Below, piece after piece: positions 17,404-26,858 of a stretch of 64,000 nt of DNA. The position numbers and the translations under genes were made by a program. This stretch comes from Candidatus Brocadia sp. (GTDB lineage Bacteria > Planctomycetota > Brocadiia > Brocadiales > Brocadiaceae), in NCBI GenBank assembly GCA_021646415.1, contig SOEU01000016.1:21771-85770 (forward strand). The letters are read 5' to 3'. The number at the start of each line of letters is the position of its first letter. The stretch's first letter is position 1. The notes beneath the pieces are model-generated. The model was not told where the DNA came from. It saw nothing but the letters and a program-made list of their open reading frames with translations, and made no database searches.

Positions 17404-19118
17404 TAACCCTTGCTTTTTGCCTTTCTTTTTGCATCCCGCAACATTTCTTGTGCTTGTTTTCTGGTAATATCTGTTTTTTCACTTCCCCTGATCATGTCGG
17501 CAATTTCTTCAAGACGGGATTCTCCCGATAAGTTTTCGATAGTCGAAAACGTTTTGCCATTTTTCACCTGCTTATTCACCTTCCATTGTTCATCTGCATA
17601 GCTGGCAATCTGGGGAAGATGGGTGATGCAGATTACCTGGTGTGACCTTGCGATGCTACTCAGCTTTTCGCCAATTACTTCTCCCATTCTCCCGCCGATA
17701 TTGGCATCGATTTCATCAAAGACCAGCACCGGAGTCTTATCTACTTTGGCAAGTTGGTGCTTTAATGCCAGCATAACCCGCGATATTTCTCCACCAGAGG
17801 CAATTTTCCTCAGCGGTTTTAAATCCTCACCAGGATTCGGCGAAATCAAAAAATCAACCCGATCAAATCCATGACTATTCGCATGAAAACCATCAGTGTT
17901 CCCGCTGTTATGTAAAAATGGAGACGTGATTTGAACACAAAACCGACCGTGGGGAATACCCAGGTCGTGAAGCTCTTCATTTATCAGGGGGGTTAACTTG
18001 TCAGCGGTTGAAAGACGTTTCAGAGTTAGTTCTTTGCCTTTCTGGTTCAATAGATCAGACAACCCCCGCAATTCTTCATCCACATGCTCAGCCGATGTTC
18101 CTTCCTCCAAAAACTGCTTCAATTTTGAGTCTATCTCGTCACGATAGGATAAAATTTCTTCCACTGTGTTTCCGTATTTTGATCGTAACTTTCGGATCGA
18201 ATTTAAACGCTCTTCAATATATTCTAACCTTTGAGGATCATAATTGAATGCATCTCTATACTTTCCTAATGAAAAGGCTGTATCCTCGATTTGATACAAT
18301 GATTGGCTGCAGTCGTTGAATATCTTTTGCATGGTGTCGTCAAATTTTGCAACCGATTGTAATTCACGAATAACTGACTTCAACCTTTCAACAATTGCTT
18401 CGGAAGACTCGTAAAGTTGTGAATAACATGAGGTAACGGTACTGTATATTTTTTCGGCGTTACTTAAGATACCCTTTTCTTTTTCAAGCCCTTCTTCCTC
18501 ACCTGCCTTGAGTTGTGCCTTATCAATCTCATCGATCTGGAAGGCATATAAATCCATCTTTTGCCTTCGTTCCTGCTGATTGCTTTTCAGTGTCTCCTGC
18601 AATTTTGTTTTTTCTGTAACCTGTTGATAGACCCCGGCAAAATCTTCCCGTAACGGAGAAATTCCTCCAAAATCGTCCAGGATATATAATTGGTTGGTAC
18701 CGTGTAACAAGTTCTCATGCTCGTGCTGACCATGAATGCTGACTAATGTCTCCCCAATTTCCTTAAGCATGGATACCGTGATAGGAACATCGTTCAAGCG
18801 GCATCTGCTCCGGCCGCTTGTATCGATACTTCTTTGAATTAAGAGTTCTTCTTCGATAGTATTATTGTCCGATATTTTTGCAATCTGTTTTAAAAGATTT
18901 CTATCTTTGACAGAGAATTTGCCTATTACTGTGGCCTCATCTTTGCCACTTCGCACGACATCCGAAGTAACACGTCCGCCGAGGATAAAATTGAGCGCGC
19001 CGATCACTAACGACTTTCCTACACCCGTTGCCCCGCTAAATACATTTAACCGTCCACAGAGTTTAATGGTGACTCTATCAATTAATACAAAATTCGTTAT
19101 ATATAACTCCTGCAGCAT
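17403..19118 (-). CDS. recN: DNA repair protein RecN
   Basis: 571 residues of SMC-like architecture. The Walker A loop is FSGATGVGKSLVIGAL (near residue 34). A long coiled coil covers residues of about 160-370. The signature ASGGEISRVMLALK is near 445 and the Walker B VLVFDEIDANIGGRMG near 475. It acts in double-strand break repair. The position between the tRNA-binding protein (28 bases upstream) and the pseudouridine synthase (overlap) makes a compact run. Length is standard. Confidence 0.96.
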   Translation of the reverse strand: MLQELYITNFVLIDRVTIKLCGRLNVFSGATGVGKSLVIGALNFILGGRVTSDVVRSGKDEATVIGKFSVKDRNLLKQIAKISDNNTIEEELLIQRSIDTSGRSRCRLNDVPITVSMLKEIGETLVSIHGQHEHENLLHGTNQLYILDDFGGISPLREDFAGVYQQVTEKTKLQETLKSNQQERRQKMDLYAFQIDEIDKAQLKAGEEEGLEKEKGILSNAEKIYSTVTSCYSQLYESSEAIVERLKSVIRELQSVAKFDDTMQKIFNDCSQSLYQIEDTAFSLGKYRDAFNYDPQRLEYIEERLNSIRKLRSKYGNTVEEILSYRDEIDSKLKQFLEEGTSAEHVDEELRGLSDLLNQKGKELTLKRLSTADKLTPLINEELHDLGIPHGRFCVQITSPFLHNSGNTDGFHANSHGFDRVDFLISPNPGEDLKPLRKIASGGEISRVMLALKHQLAKVDKTPVLVFDEIDANIGGRMGEVIGEKLSSIARSHQVICITHLPQIASYADEQWKVNKQVKNGKTFSTIENLSGESRLEEIADMIRGSEKTDITRKQAQEMLRDAKRKAKSKG

Positions 19119-19146
19119 GGTTAATTCGCCATTTTCTGCAAATTTT

Positions 19147-19473
19147 TTATTGTATTTTTGAGCCCGGCTTTATATCCTTTTCCGGTGTAAGGATTACCAC
19201 CTGATTTCCATCTTTTGCGGCCAGCAGCATTCCCTGACTCTCAACGCCTCTGAGTATTGCAGGAGCAAGGTTGTTTACGATAACGATCCGTTTCCCAATC
19301 AGGTCTTCTGGTTTATAATGGTTTCTAATTCCCGCAACAATCTGCCTATTTTCTAATCCGTCGCCCGCATCGATCTTCAATATTAACAACTTATCAGCGT
19401 TTGGATGCGGTTCTGCGTGCTTCACCTCTGCCACACGCAGGTCTACCTTCAAAAAATCCTCAATCGAGATCAT
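19147..19473 (-). CDS. tRNA-binding domain protein (MetG C-terminal/CsaA type)
   Basis: 108 residues making a single OB-fold EMAP/tRBD domain: IEDFLKVDLRVAEVKHAEPH, PNADKLLILKIDAG, RQIVAGIRNHY, VIVNNLAP and GMLLAAKDG. In other bacteria this domain forms the C-terminus of methionyl-tRNA synthetase or stands alone as the beta subunit or as CsaA. The residues match the MetG-C version best. No metG is in this window. It appears to be the first gene of the recN-rluB-thiC run. Confidence 0.88.
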   Translation of the reverse strand: MISIEDFLKVDLRVAEVKHAEPHPNADKLLILKIDAGDGLENRQIVAGIRNHYKPEDLIGKRIVIVNNLAPAILRGVESQGMLLAAKDGNQVVILTPEKDIKPGSKIQ

Positions 19474-20023
19474 AAAAAAACCTTTCCTGAATAAAAAAAT
19501 AAATAACCCTTTTAGGATTTAAAGTGGCTTTGGTAAATCAATACAAGCGACTATGATGCTAATCAGATGAAGTTACAAGGCTATTTATTTTTTATAAATA
19601 TAACGATTTTTAAAAATTGTGTCAATGAATTAAACATAACGGGTCATTGGCAGAGAACTATGGAATACGGGGGAGTATATAACACCTGGGAAATGAGCTT
19701 ACATCGTGACGAGGAATTATAATATTGAATACCCAAAAATTATGGAGGGAGTATAGCTGGCTTTATAGTATTACTGTATAAAAACTCCTTTCCCCATTTT
19801 CATGAGGACAAGTTTTGAGGAAGTTTTTTACCTCCCCTTCATCGTTCGACTGAGCTCACGACGAAGTCCCCTCCTTGCGAAGGAGGGGAAAGAGGGGCGG
19901 TTATTTTGGTTGCGGCTTCGCTGCGTTATGGTATCCAGAAGAATTTGTTTTCAGATTAGAAGGCACTTTCATCCGGCAAAACAATTTTTGAATAAATGAT
20001 CTTGCCATTTTCTAAAAAGGAAG
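19474..20023. other. Intergenic stretch holding a dispersed repeat
   Basis: Between the tRNA-binding protein and PilZ genes. The first 290 bases are AT-rich with no supported gene. The remainder carries the long repeat listed separately, then about 100 bases with nothing recognisable. Confidence 0.6.
19766..19926. repeat. Long dispersed repeat, copy 2 (inverted relative to 5720-5875)
   Basis: Reads TAGTATTACTGTATAAAAAC through the GAGGACAAGTTTTGAGGAAG block to GCGGCTTCGCTGCG, the reverse complement of the copy near 5.8 kb. Part of it (GTTCGACTGAGCTCACG) also appears near 55550, so the family has more members. No coding potential. Confidence 0.85.
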
Positions 20024-20362
20024 CTATGTGCTCTGCTTCAGAATGTCGGCCAGGCGCCGCAAGTCGTTGCTTTCCACTTCTAAAAACTGAAGACCCACAT
20101 CGTATTTGGCAGTTGACCCATCCAACGGATTCAGCCACACGACTTTTACGTTACACGTCATGCTTGTGTTGTCTGGCAAAAACAATTCTATCTCCAGACG
20201 CTCACCAACCTTGAATGCCTTGTCACTGTATACCCGGATGCCGCCAAGTCCGATATTGATCAGTGGGCTGCGAGGCGAAGTAAGGCGTGCCGGTCTGCAA
20301 TAAATAGGTGCATTAAGGCGTGGGTACAGCCTTCTATTTTGACTGGCATCGTATTCTGTCAT
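20024..20362 (-). CDS. PilZ-domain protein, probable c-di-GMP receptor
   Basis: 112 residues, almost all PilZ domain. The RxxxR ligand loop is in NRRLYPRLN near residue 10. The second motif is NIGLGGIRV near 37, where Gly replaces the usual Ser of D/NxSxxG. Downstream strands include ERLEIELFLP and YDVGLQFL. PilZ proteins bind c-di-GMP and act by protein contact; the partner cannot be told. It follows truA by 138 bases on the same strand. With the GEMM-I riboswitch at 8.2 kb it shows that the host uses c-di-GMP. Confidence 0.85.
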   Translation of the reverse strand: MTEYDASQNRRLYPRLNAPIYCRPARLTSPRSPLINIGLGGIRVYSDKAFKVGERLEIELFLPDNTSMTCNVKVVWLNPLDGSTAKYDVGLQFLEVESNDLRRLADILKQST

Positions 20363-20500
20363 GATTTTGCTCCGATTGAACTTGTATAGCGTTTCCCAAA
20401 TTCGGGAACAAAAGACTTTTGGACATCAGTTTATTCTTGTTGCTGTTCAGAGTCAAGAAATAAGTAAGATTCCCAGAAAAATCCAAAAATCATTCTTACG

Positions 20501-21268
20501 TCAGATTAGAGCACATGGCTGTTCATGTTCGTTTTCGTATTGAACCTCCATGAGACACAGCCCCTTGGCCGGTGCCGTGGGACCTGCCAGATTCCGATTT
20601 CTTGCATTTAAAATATCTTTCATGTGCCCCACTGAGATTTTTCCTCTCCCTATCTCTATCAGTGTGCCCACAATGGTCCTTACCATATTGTATAAAAACC
20701 CATTTGCTTCAATGGTAAAATATATATACTGCCCTTGTTTTTTAACATCTAAACCCTTTACAGTACGTATCCGGTTCTTTTCACACCTGGCCTTCGTCGT
20801 AAAAGAGGTAAAATCCCGGGTTCCTATGAGGTATCTCGCTGCTGAAATCATTTTATCCATGTCTAATTGGAATCCGGACACATAACAAAAATTACGATTC
20901 AGTGAACTGCGTATCCAATTGTTGAGAAGTGTATACTGATACACCTTCGATTGGGCGCCATATTGGGCATGAAAGGATTCCGTTACGTCTCTTGCGTCTT
21001 TTATCGTGATGTCATGAGGCAGGTAAAAATTTATTGCATGGAGTAGTCTTTCGGATGGGATATCTGAAGTGGTGTGAAAATTAGCCACTTGGCCAAGGGC
21101 GTGGACACCTGCATCGGTGCGGCTGGCGCCATAAATTTTAATTGGTTCATGAACGACTTGTTCTATTGCCCTTGAAAGGGTTTCCTGGATGGTTTTATCG
21201 TTCTTTTGCCATTGCCAGCCCGCATAATCGGTGCCATCGTATTCTAGTAAAAGCCGTATATTCCGCAT
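20501..21268 (-). CDS. truA: tRNA pseudouridine(38-40) synthase TruA
   Basis: 255 residues from the ATG at 21268, chosen because RNIRLLLEYDGTDYAGWQWQ is the normal N-terminus; AAGG lies four bases upstream. The frame is open 67 codons further up without family similarity. The catalytic Asp is in YGASRTDAGVHALGQ. NFYLPHDI, GTRDFTSF and GFLYNMVRTIVGTL are typical. It modifies the anticodon arm of tRNAs. The C-terminus, from GPTAPAKGLCLMEV on, is normal. Confidence 0.96.
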   Translation of the reverse strand: MRNIRLLLEYDGTDYAGWQWQKNDKTIQETLSRAIEQVVHEPIKIYGASRTDAGVHALGQVANFHTTSDIPSERLLHAINFYLPHDITIKDARDVTESFHAQYGAQSKVYQYTLLNNWIRSSLNRNFCYVSGFQLDMDKMISAARYLIGTRDFTSFTTKARCEKNRIRTVKGLDVKKQGQYIYFTIEANGFLYNMVRTIVGTLIEIGRGKISVGHMKDILNARNRNLAGPTAPAKGLCLMEVQYENEHEQPCALI

Positions 21269-21571
21269 AAGCCTTGCGATTTTACAGGTATTTCCAAATG
21301 AAGTTAGATGCTGGTTTTGTTTATGGTAAAAATAGAAGCAAAAAAGACCGGAACAATCAATAAAAAACCGTAAACATTCGTTCAAATGTTGAAAGAAAAC
21401 AGGTAATTTTGTTAGTATGGTACAAAGTTTGTAGGGCGCAAAGTGAATTGCGCTAATACCAGTATGCACAGTATTGTTTTGTATTGCATGTTAGCCACAT
21501 GATGTTCTCAATGGAGTTATCGTACTTTACTGTATATATTTTAAATTTCTCAAGTGTGAAGGGAGGCTGTA
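21269..21571. other. Divergent intergenic region between truA and ridA
   Basis: About 300 AT-rich bases that must hold both promoters. GTAGGGCGCAAAGTGAATTGCGCTA around 21431 contains a small inverted repeat (GCGCAA/TTGCGC). I see no riboswitch or other conserved structure. Confidence 0.5.
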
Positions 21572-21955
21572 ATGGAAAAATTGGTTATATCAACAGATAA
21601 AGCTCCTGCGGCAATTGGACCGTATTCTCAGGCAATCAAGACTGGAAATCTTGTTTTTATATCAGGACAGATTCCTTTACTTCCTGCAACAGGGGAAATT
21701 GTGCAAGGGGATATCAAGGTCCAGACAAGACAGGTATTGGAAAATATAAAACATCTCCTGGAAGCAGCGGGTTCGTCCTTAGATAAGGTAGTAAAAACGA
21801 CCATCTTTATGAAAGACTTGAACGATTATACGGCAATTAATGATGTTTATAAAGAATTTTTCTCACATAAACCACCAGCCAGGGCAGCAGTTCAGGCGGC
21901 AAGGTTGCCCAGGGACGTAGGCCTGGAGATTGAGGCTATTGCCTTTTGCGGCTAA
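21572..21955 (+). CDS. ridA: RidA family enamine/imine deaminase
   Basis: 127 residues, ATG eight bases after GGGAGG. Family marks: [25 protein letters not shown] at the start, the substrate-carboxylate Arg in [15 protein letters not shown] near 105, and the Glu in [11 protein letters not shown] near 120. It hydrolyses 2-aminoacrylate and related imines made by PLP enzymes, in the cytoplasm as a trimer. It stands 118 bases before the dynamin-like gene; the two may be separate units. Confidence 0.95.
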   Translation: MEKLVISTDKAPAAIGPYSQAIKTGNLVFISGQIPLLPATGEIVQGDIKVQTRQVLENIKHLLEAAGSSLDKVVKTTIFMKDLNDYTAINDVYKEFFSHKPPARAAVQAARLPRDVGLEIEAIAFCG

Positions 21956-22073
21956 GAAAGAAAAGTTTGACTTGTATTGCAAAAACTGTTAAATTAATAG
22001 TTTATAGCGCTATTCATAACGCTATTTCACTAACAAATATTAAGACAATTTTTTATTTAATTAGTTTTGTTTT

Positions 22074-23819
22074 ATGTTAAATATAACAACAAAAGCAAAG
22101 CATAGGGACATTTATCCTGAGGTCGTAAATCTCCTCGATAACTCAAAGAAGTTCTTTGAACGGGTTGGTATATCAGAGATGGAGAAAAAAGTAGTTGAAA
22201 TGCGTACCCAGTTGGAAGAGCCTTTTTATCTTTTGATAGCCGGAGAGTACAACTCCGGTAAATCCAGCTTCATCAATGCCATGTGTGGTGAACATGTTTT
22301 ACAGGATGGTCCGACTCCTACCACGAATCGAATCACATTGTTAACATACGGAGAGAGCATAGAGGTCAAGGAGGTGGGTGATCATTTATGTCAGGCAACT
22401 TACCCTATGGAAACATTGAAAGACGTTACTTTGGTTGATACACCAGGCACTAATTCAATTATTCTAGAACATGCAGCGCTAACGGAAAGCTTTGTCCACA
22501 GAGCAGAACTTGTCCTCTTTGTAACCTCTGCAGACCATCCATTTACGGAGAGCGAGCGACAATTTCTGCAATTTTTGAAGGGCAAGTGGGGCCGAAAGGT
22601 GCTATTTATTCTCAACAAGATAGACCTGAAGACACCTGAAGAACTCAATGAGATCCTGAATTTTTTGGAGAAGAATTGTTACCGGTTGCTCGGGTTTGAA
22701 CCAAAGATATTATCGATGTCCGCGAGGGAGGCTTACAAAGCAAAAGTTGAAGGAGATACGGTTCTCCTTGAAAAAAGCAAAATTAAAGAGGTTGAAGCTT
22801 TTGTATTTGAAAAAATGGACCTTGATACGAAGATCGATTTTAAATTGGTCAGCCCTTTAAAATATTTGTTCAATGTGTTTACTGAACTCCAACAAGGTCT
22901 CAGCGAGAGGGTTAATAAGTGCAATACTGATATCAAAAGTATTGAACGATTTGAGACGCGGCTTAAGAATAAAAAGCAGGATATGCAGGAGTATACATTA
23001 AAATACAGAGACGAGATTAAGCTTGTATTTTCGCGGTTAAAAGAAAAATTGGATAATTTTCTGAATTCGTATGTTACTATGAAGTCCGTAATTCTTTCCA
23101 AGGTGGGACGGGAAAAGATTGATGATCGGTTTAAGAGGGAAGTTTACGGGCTTTTAAATCCGCAAACTGATTTAGACCGTATTGTCGATGATGTGGTAGA
23201 TTATGTCGCAAGAAATAACCGGTCATTATGGGATTTAGCAAGAGACCATATAGAGAAAGAAGTTGGATATGACCGTAGGGCGGGAAGTATCCTTGATGGG
23301 CACGCGGAACGACGCTATGACGATCGAAAGCATGAAATCGAAGTTGCTTTAAAGTCGCGTTCTAAAGAATTCAGAGAATTAGATATTGAACGAGAATCAG
23401 AGAGGCTGAGTAGTTTGGTTCAGGGTGGATTTATTGGCTTTTTGTTGACCGAAGCGTTTGCTGTTGGCATTGGTGTTGGTGTTACAATGATGTTCTCATG
23501 GATTGTACCTCCCCCTGTCATAATAGGAATCGCCGTTACCTTGGCATCTATTGGGTTTGCCATTTTCCCTCAAAGGCGGAAGTCGTTCCGGAATGAATTT
23601 ATGAAACGTACGGATGCAATATGTGAACGATTTGTCGAGTTCATGAAATTTGAAATCGATAAAGCCATTGATCGCGTGATTGAAGATATCAGTAATAATA
23701 TTTCTTCGTACCGCGATCTTCGATGGACAGAAAGGGAAGAGATGGTGCGGCAGGTATCAGAAGTAAACTCGTTGCTGGAAAATGTGAAGAGCCTGATGCG
23801 AAAAAGCGGTTTAACATAA
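22074..23819 (+). CDS. Dynamin-like GTPase
   Basis: 581 residues. The GTPase domain comprises residues of about 40-240: G1 in AGEYNSGKSSFINAM (near 57), G2 in GPTPTTNRIT, G3 in LVDTPGTNS, and G4 in FILNKIDLK (near 182). A helical, coiled-coil-rich stalk follows. Near residues 445-500 two adjacent hydrophobic segments (GFLLTEAFAVGIGVGVTMMF, VIIGIAVTLASIGFAIF) would form a membrane paddle or hairpin, as in bacterial dynamin-like proteins. It would act in membrane remodelling on the cytoplasmic side. In an organism with internal membranes that role is appealing but unproven. ispF follows after 110 bases. Confidence 0.88.
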   Translation: MLNITTKAKHRDIYPEVVNLLDNSKKFFERVGISEMEKKVVEMRTQLEEPFYLLIAGEYNSGKSSFINAMCGEHVLQDGPTPTTNRITLLTYGESIEVKEVGDHLCQATYPMETLKDVTLVDTPGTNSIILEHAALTESFVHRAELVLFVTSADHPFTESERQFLQFLKGKWGRKVLFILNKIDLKTPEELNEILNFLEKNCYRLLGFEPKILSMSAREAYKAKVEGDTVLLEKSKIKEVEAFVFEKMDLDTKIDFKLVSPLKYLFNVFTELQQGLSERVNKCNTDIKSIERFETRLKNKKQDMQEYTLKYRDEIKLVFSRLKEKLDNFLNSYVTMKSVILSKVGREKIDDRFKREVYGLLNPQTDLDRIVDDVVDYVARNNRSLWDLARDHIEKEVGYDRRAGSILDGHAERRYDDRKHEIEVALKSRSKEFRELDIERESERLSSLVQGGFIGFLLTEAFAVGIGVGVTMMFSWIVPPPVIIGIAVTLASIGFAIFPQRRKSFRNEFMKRTDAICERFVEFMKFEIDKAIDRVIEDISNNISSYRDLRWTEREEMVRQVSEVNSLLENVKSLMRKSGLT

Positions 23820-23929
23820 GAGAAAGATCATGGGGGAAATAAGAATTTTTTTATGATGGCTTGATTGCGGAAATTTACGAAAGAATGTTGGCTCATGTGA
23901 ATAAAGCTTGGATAGTAAAGAGAGGGTAC

Positions 23930-24406
23930 ATGCTGTTTGGGATCGGATATGATATTCATAAACTTGTTGAAAACCGCAAACTGGTACTGGGCGGCGTTGA
24001 GTTTGATTACCATTTAGGACTACTTGGTCATTCGGATGCCGATGTAGTGCTCCATGCTGTATGTGATGCGTTACTTGGGGCTGCAGCCCTTGGTGATATT
24101 GGAGAACATTTCCCGGATACCGATCCGAAGTGGAAAGGGGTCTCCAGCAAGTTCCTTCTTTTGAAGGTTGCTGATCTTGTGAAAGAGAGGCGCTGCAAGA
24201 TAAACAATGTGGACGTAATGATCCTTGCCCAAAAACCCAAAATCGGTTCCAGGAAATTAGAGATGAAGGAAAATATTGCAGAATGGCTCCATGTGGATGC
24301 AAGGAGGGTCAATATTAAGGCAACGACGATGGAAGGCGTAGATGCCATTGGTCGTGGCGAGGCTATTGCAGCCCAGGCCATTGCAAGTTTATGTGAAGAC
24401 CTGTAA
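23930..24406 (+). CDS. ispF: 2-C-methyl-D-erythritol 2,4-cyclodiphosphate synthase
   Basis: 158 residues from the ATG at 23930, which follows GAGAGG by five bases and begins MLFGIGYDIHKL. The frame is open 23 codons further up but without similarity. Metal ligands are in GYDIHKL (Asp, His) and in LHAVCDALLGA (His). The flexible loop is HSDADVVLH, and GDIGEHFPDTDP and TTMEGVDAIGRGE complete the signature. It makes the cyclodiphosphate in the MEP pathway to isoprenoids, including hopanoid and quinone precursors. Confidence 0.97.
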   Translation: MLFGIGYDIHKLVENRKLVLGGVEFDYHLGLLGHSDADVVLHAVCDALLGAAALGDIGEHFPDTDPKWKGVSSKFLLLKVADLVKERRCKINNVDVMILAQKPKIGSRKLEMKENIAEWLHVDARRVNIKATTMEGVDAIGRGEAIAAQAIASLCEDL

Positions 24407-24431
24407 TTGTAAAGGATGAAATAATTTCACT

Positions 24432-24974
24432 ATGGCGATATGGAAAAGGAAAAAGAAGGCAAAGGAATCTGAAGAAAATCTCCCGAAAGAAGGGATAGGA
24501 GAAACTTCCGAAGGGGATGTTCCTTCTGATACAATCATAGAAATACCAACCACAAAAGAACAACCCAAACAAGAAGAGACTGTTTCTGAAAAAATACCCG
24601 AAATTGAAATTTCTCCAACAGTCCAGGAAGATTTGAGTAGTGGCGTAATATTGTATGGAAAGAAGATTTCTGGTTTTCTTGGGAAGGGTTTTTGGGGGAT
24701 ATTGTCTATTTTGATCATGCCTCCTATATTAGTATTTGCCTTAAGCATTCTTGTTATTGTGTTTATGCTCATCTTTCCACTACTAGCAGTCGTACTGGTC
24801 GCATCGGTGCCTGCCGTCTTTGTAACCTTATCCATATTTATTATTGCGCTTCCCGTGCTATTTCCCCTGCTCGTGTTATTCTTGCTCATTACCGGCAAGG
24901 GCAGATTATTGATAGGTTCGGAAGGGAAGTGGTTCGGTATCGAAATGTTCGGAAAGAGTTACTCTCTGAAATAG
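24432..24974 (+). CDS. Membrane protein with acidic N-terminal tail, unknown function
   Basis: 180 residues. Residues 1-75 are very charged and rich in Glu, Lys and Pro. Residues of about 88-155 form two or three closely spaced transmembrane stretches (ILSILIMPPILVFALSILVI, LLAVVLVASVPAVFVTLSIF, IIALPVLFPLLVLFLLITG). A short C-tail follows. No family recognised. It starts 25 bases after ispF and probably shares its transcript. Confidence 0.7.
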   Translation: MAIWKRKKKAKESEENLPKEGIGETSEGDVPSDTIIEIPTTKEQPKQEETVSEKIPEIEISPTVQEDLSSGVILYGKKISGFLGKGFWGILSILIMPPILVFALSILVIVFMLIFPLLAVVLVASVPAVFVTLSIFIIALPVLFPLLVLFLLITGKGRLLIGSEGKWFGIEMFGKSYSLK

Positions 24975-25022
24975 CAAGATATGAATCCTGTCAGGGAAAG
25001 GAATAGATGCAGCAGGAAATTG

Positions 25023-26297
25023 TTACCTGGCAATAACCTTCATTCCCCCCATATATGGCTGAAGGACATCCGGGATTATAATGGACCCATCCTTTCGCTG
25101 ATAGGTTTCGAGAATTGCGATAACTGTTCTTGGCAGGGCTAATCCGGAGCCGTTTAAGGTATGTACAAATCGTAATTTACCATCCTCGTCCCGGAAACGA
25201 ATATTAATACGCCTTGCCTGAAAATCTTCAAAATTGCTGCAGGATGAAACCTCAAGGAATTTGTCCAATCCCGGTGCCCAAACTTCAATGTCATAACACT
25301 TAGCCGCTGCAAAGCTCATATCTCCCGTAGATAATTTTGCCACCCGGTATTCAAGTCCCAGGAGCTGAAGTATCTTTTCCGCATTAATCAGTAATGACTC
25401 CAGTTCATTGTAAGAAGTTTCTGGCCTTACCAGTTTCACTAATTCTACTTTATTGAATTGATGTACCCGAATAATACCCCTCGTATCCTTACCATAAGAA
25501 CCAGCCTCGCGCCGAAAGCAAGGAGTGTAGGCAGTGTAGTAGATGGGGAGGTCTTTGAAAGAGAGTATCTCATCACGATGGATGTTGGTAACCGGAACTT
25601 CCGCCGTTGGAACGAGAAAGAGGTCATCTACGGCAGTTCGATACATATCCTCTTCCAGCTTGGGTAATTGGCCTGTGCCGGTCATAGACGTGCGGTTAAC
25701 GAGAAACGGAGGAAACAATTCAGTATAGCCATGTTCTCGGGTATGGGTGTCCAGCATGAAACAAAATAAGGCACGCTCAAGTTTTGCACCGGGTCCTTTT
25801 AGAAGGATAAAACCCGAACCGGAGATTTTTGAAGAACGTTCCAGATCCAGGATATTCAAAATCCGTCCCAATTCCCAGTGTGGTAAAGGTGCAAAATCAA
25901 ACGTTTTCCGCTGTCCCCATGTCCTGACGATGACGTTATCATTGGCATCCCTCCCAATGGGTACGTCCGCTGCTGGGATGTTTGGGATACGAAGGAGCAG
26001 ATTGATGATTTTGGGTTCCAGTTCCTTCAGTATTTCCTCAATGGATTTTATTTCATCGCCGATCTTTTTTGTTTCTTCGATAATATTAGAGGCGTCTTGA
26101 CCTCTTTTTTTCAGTTCGCTGACCTCTCTTGATTTTTCGTTACGTTTACCCTTCAATTGTTCGCAGGTATGGATTAGAGACCTGCGTTGCGTATCCAGTT
26201 CTAAAATTTGGTCTATGCTGGCTGCATTTTCATGTTTATGGGCAATGGCCTGCTTTATTTTGTCAGGATTATTCCTGATAAAATTTATGTCGAGCAT
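25023..26297 (-). CDS. serS: Seryl-tRNA synthetase
   Basis: 424 residues. The N-terminal long coiled-coil tRNA arm covers residues of about 25-100 ([20 protein letters not shown]). The class II core has [17 protein letters not shown], motif 2 in [15 protein letters not shown], and motif 3 in [26 protein letters not shown] ends it. Standard length and complete. It charges tRNA-Ser (and tRNA-Sec where present). It converges on the ispF unit. No T-box is visible upstream. Confidence 0.97.
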   Translation of the reverse strand: MLDINFIRNNPDKIKQAIAHKHENAASIDQILELDTQRRSLIHTCEQLKGKRNEKSREVSELKKRGQDASNIIEETKKIGDEIKSIEEILKELEPKIINLLLRIPNIPAADVPIGRDANDNVIVRTWGQRKTFDFAPLPHWELGRILNILDLERSSKISGSGFILLKGPGAKLERALFCFMLDTHTREHGYTELFPPFLVNRTSMTGTGQLPKLEEDMYRTAVDDLFLVPTAEVPVTNIHRDEILSFKDLPIYYTAYTPCFRREAGSYGKDTRGIIRVHQFNKVELVKLVRPETSYNELESLLINAEKILQLLGLEYRVAKLSTGDMSFAAAKCYDIEVWAPGLDKFLEVSSCSNFEDFQARRINIRFRDEDGKLRFVHTLNGSGLALPRTVIAILETYQRKDGSIIIPDVLQPYMGGMKVIAR

Positions 26298-26858
26298 ATA
26301 TTCAAAAAATCTCCGTTTACTATGATAGATAACAGTTTTCTGGGGTCATGGAACTGTAGCCATGTAACAAGGTCTATGTCGTTTTACCATATCTCCGAAA
26401 CTTGTTATCTCACAGAACTTATGAATCACTCATAATTCTTGTAATTAATAGGTGCTGAATTATATGGAATTATTCCGCTTATTTCAATAACTTTATAAAT
26501 GTTAACGATATACGGATAATCATATTTTTCTATGTCGTATTTATGACGTACATTAATTCTGTGCTACGAAGGAGATGATTTTGTTTAGCGTTATTCCCTT
26601 GTGTTTACTCATTTATTCCATGTTTATATAATTTTATATGCAACTTCTGTGTATTTCAGCAAACAAAAGATCATTGTTGAATGATAAGTAGTTGCCACAG
26701 GCGCTTCATCTGAAAGTTATTGAGGACATCTCCTGTAATTTTTTCATTGAAGAAAAGGAAAAAAAAGAATTGAATTATGGTGGTTTTTTGATGTTTCCTT
26801 CAGACAAAAACACAATTATGTATTATTTCATCCAACATCTTTGTAGGAGGATTTGAAG
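26298..26858. other. Divergent AT-rich intergenic region between serS and the TPR protein gene
   Basis: About 560 bases. No gene longer than a few codons and no conserved RNA is supported. The last bases hold the strong AGGAGG site for the TPR gene (26845-26850). Composition changes sharply from AT-rich here to GC-rich in the following gene. Confidence 0.55.

Noticed and set aside
26298..26858. T-box leader for serS
   Set aside because: No AGGGTGG-type T-box sequence or specifier structure found on the minus strand.
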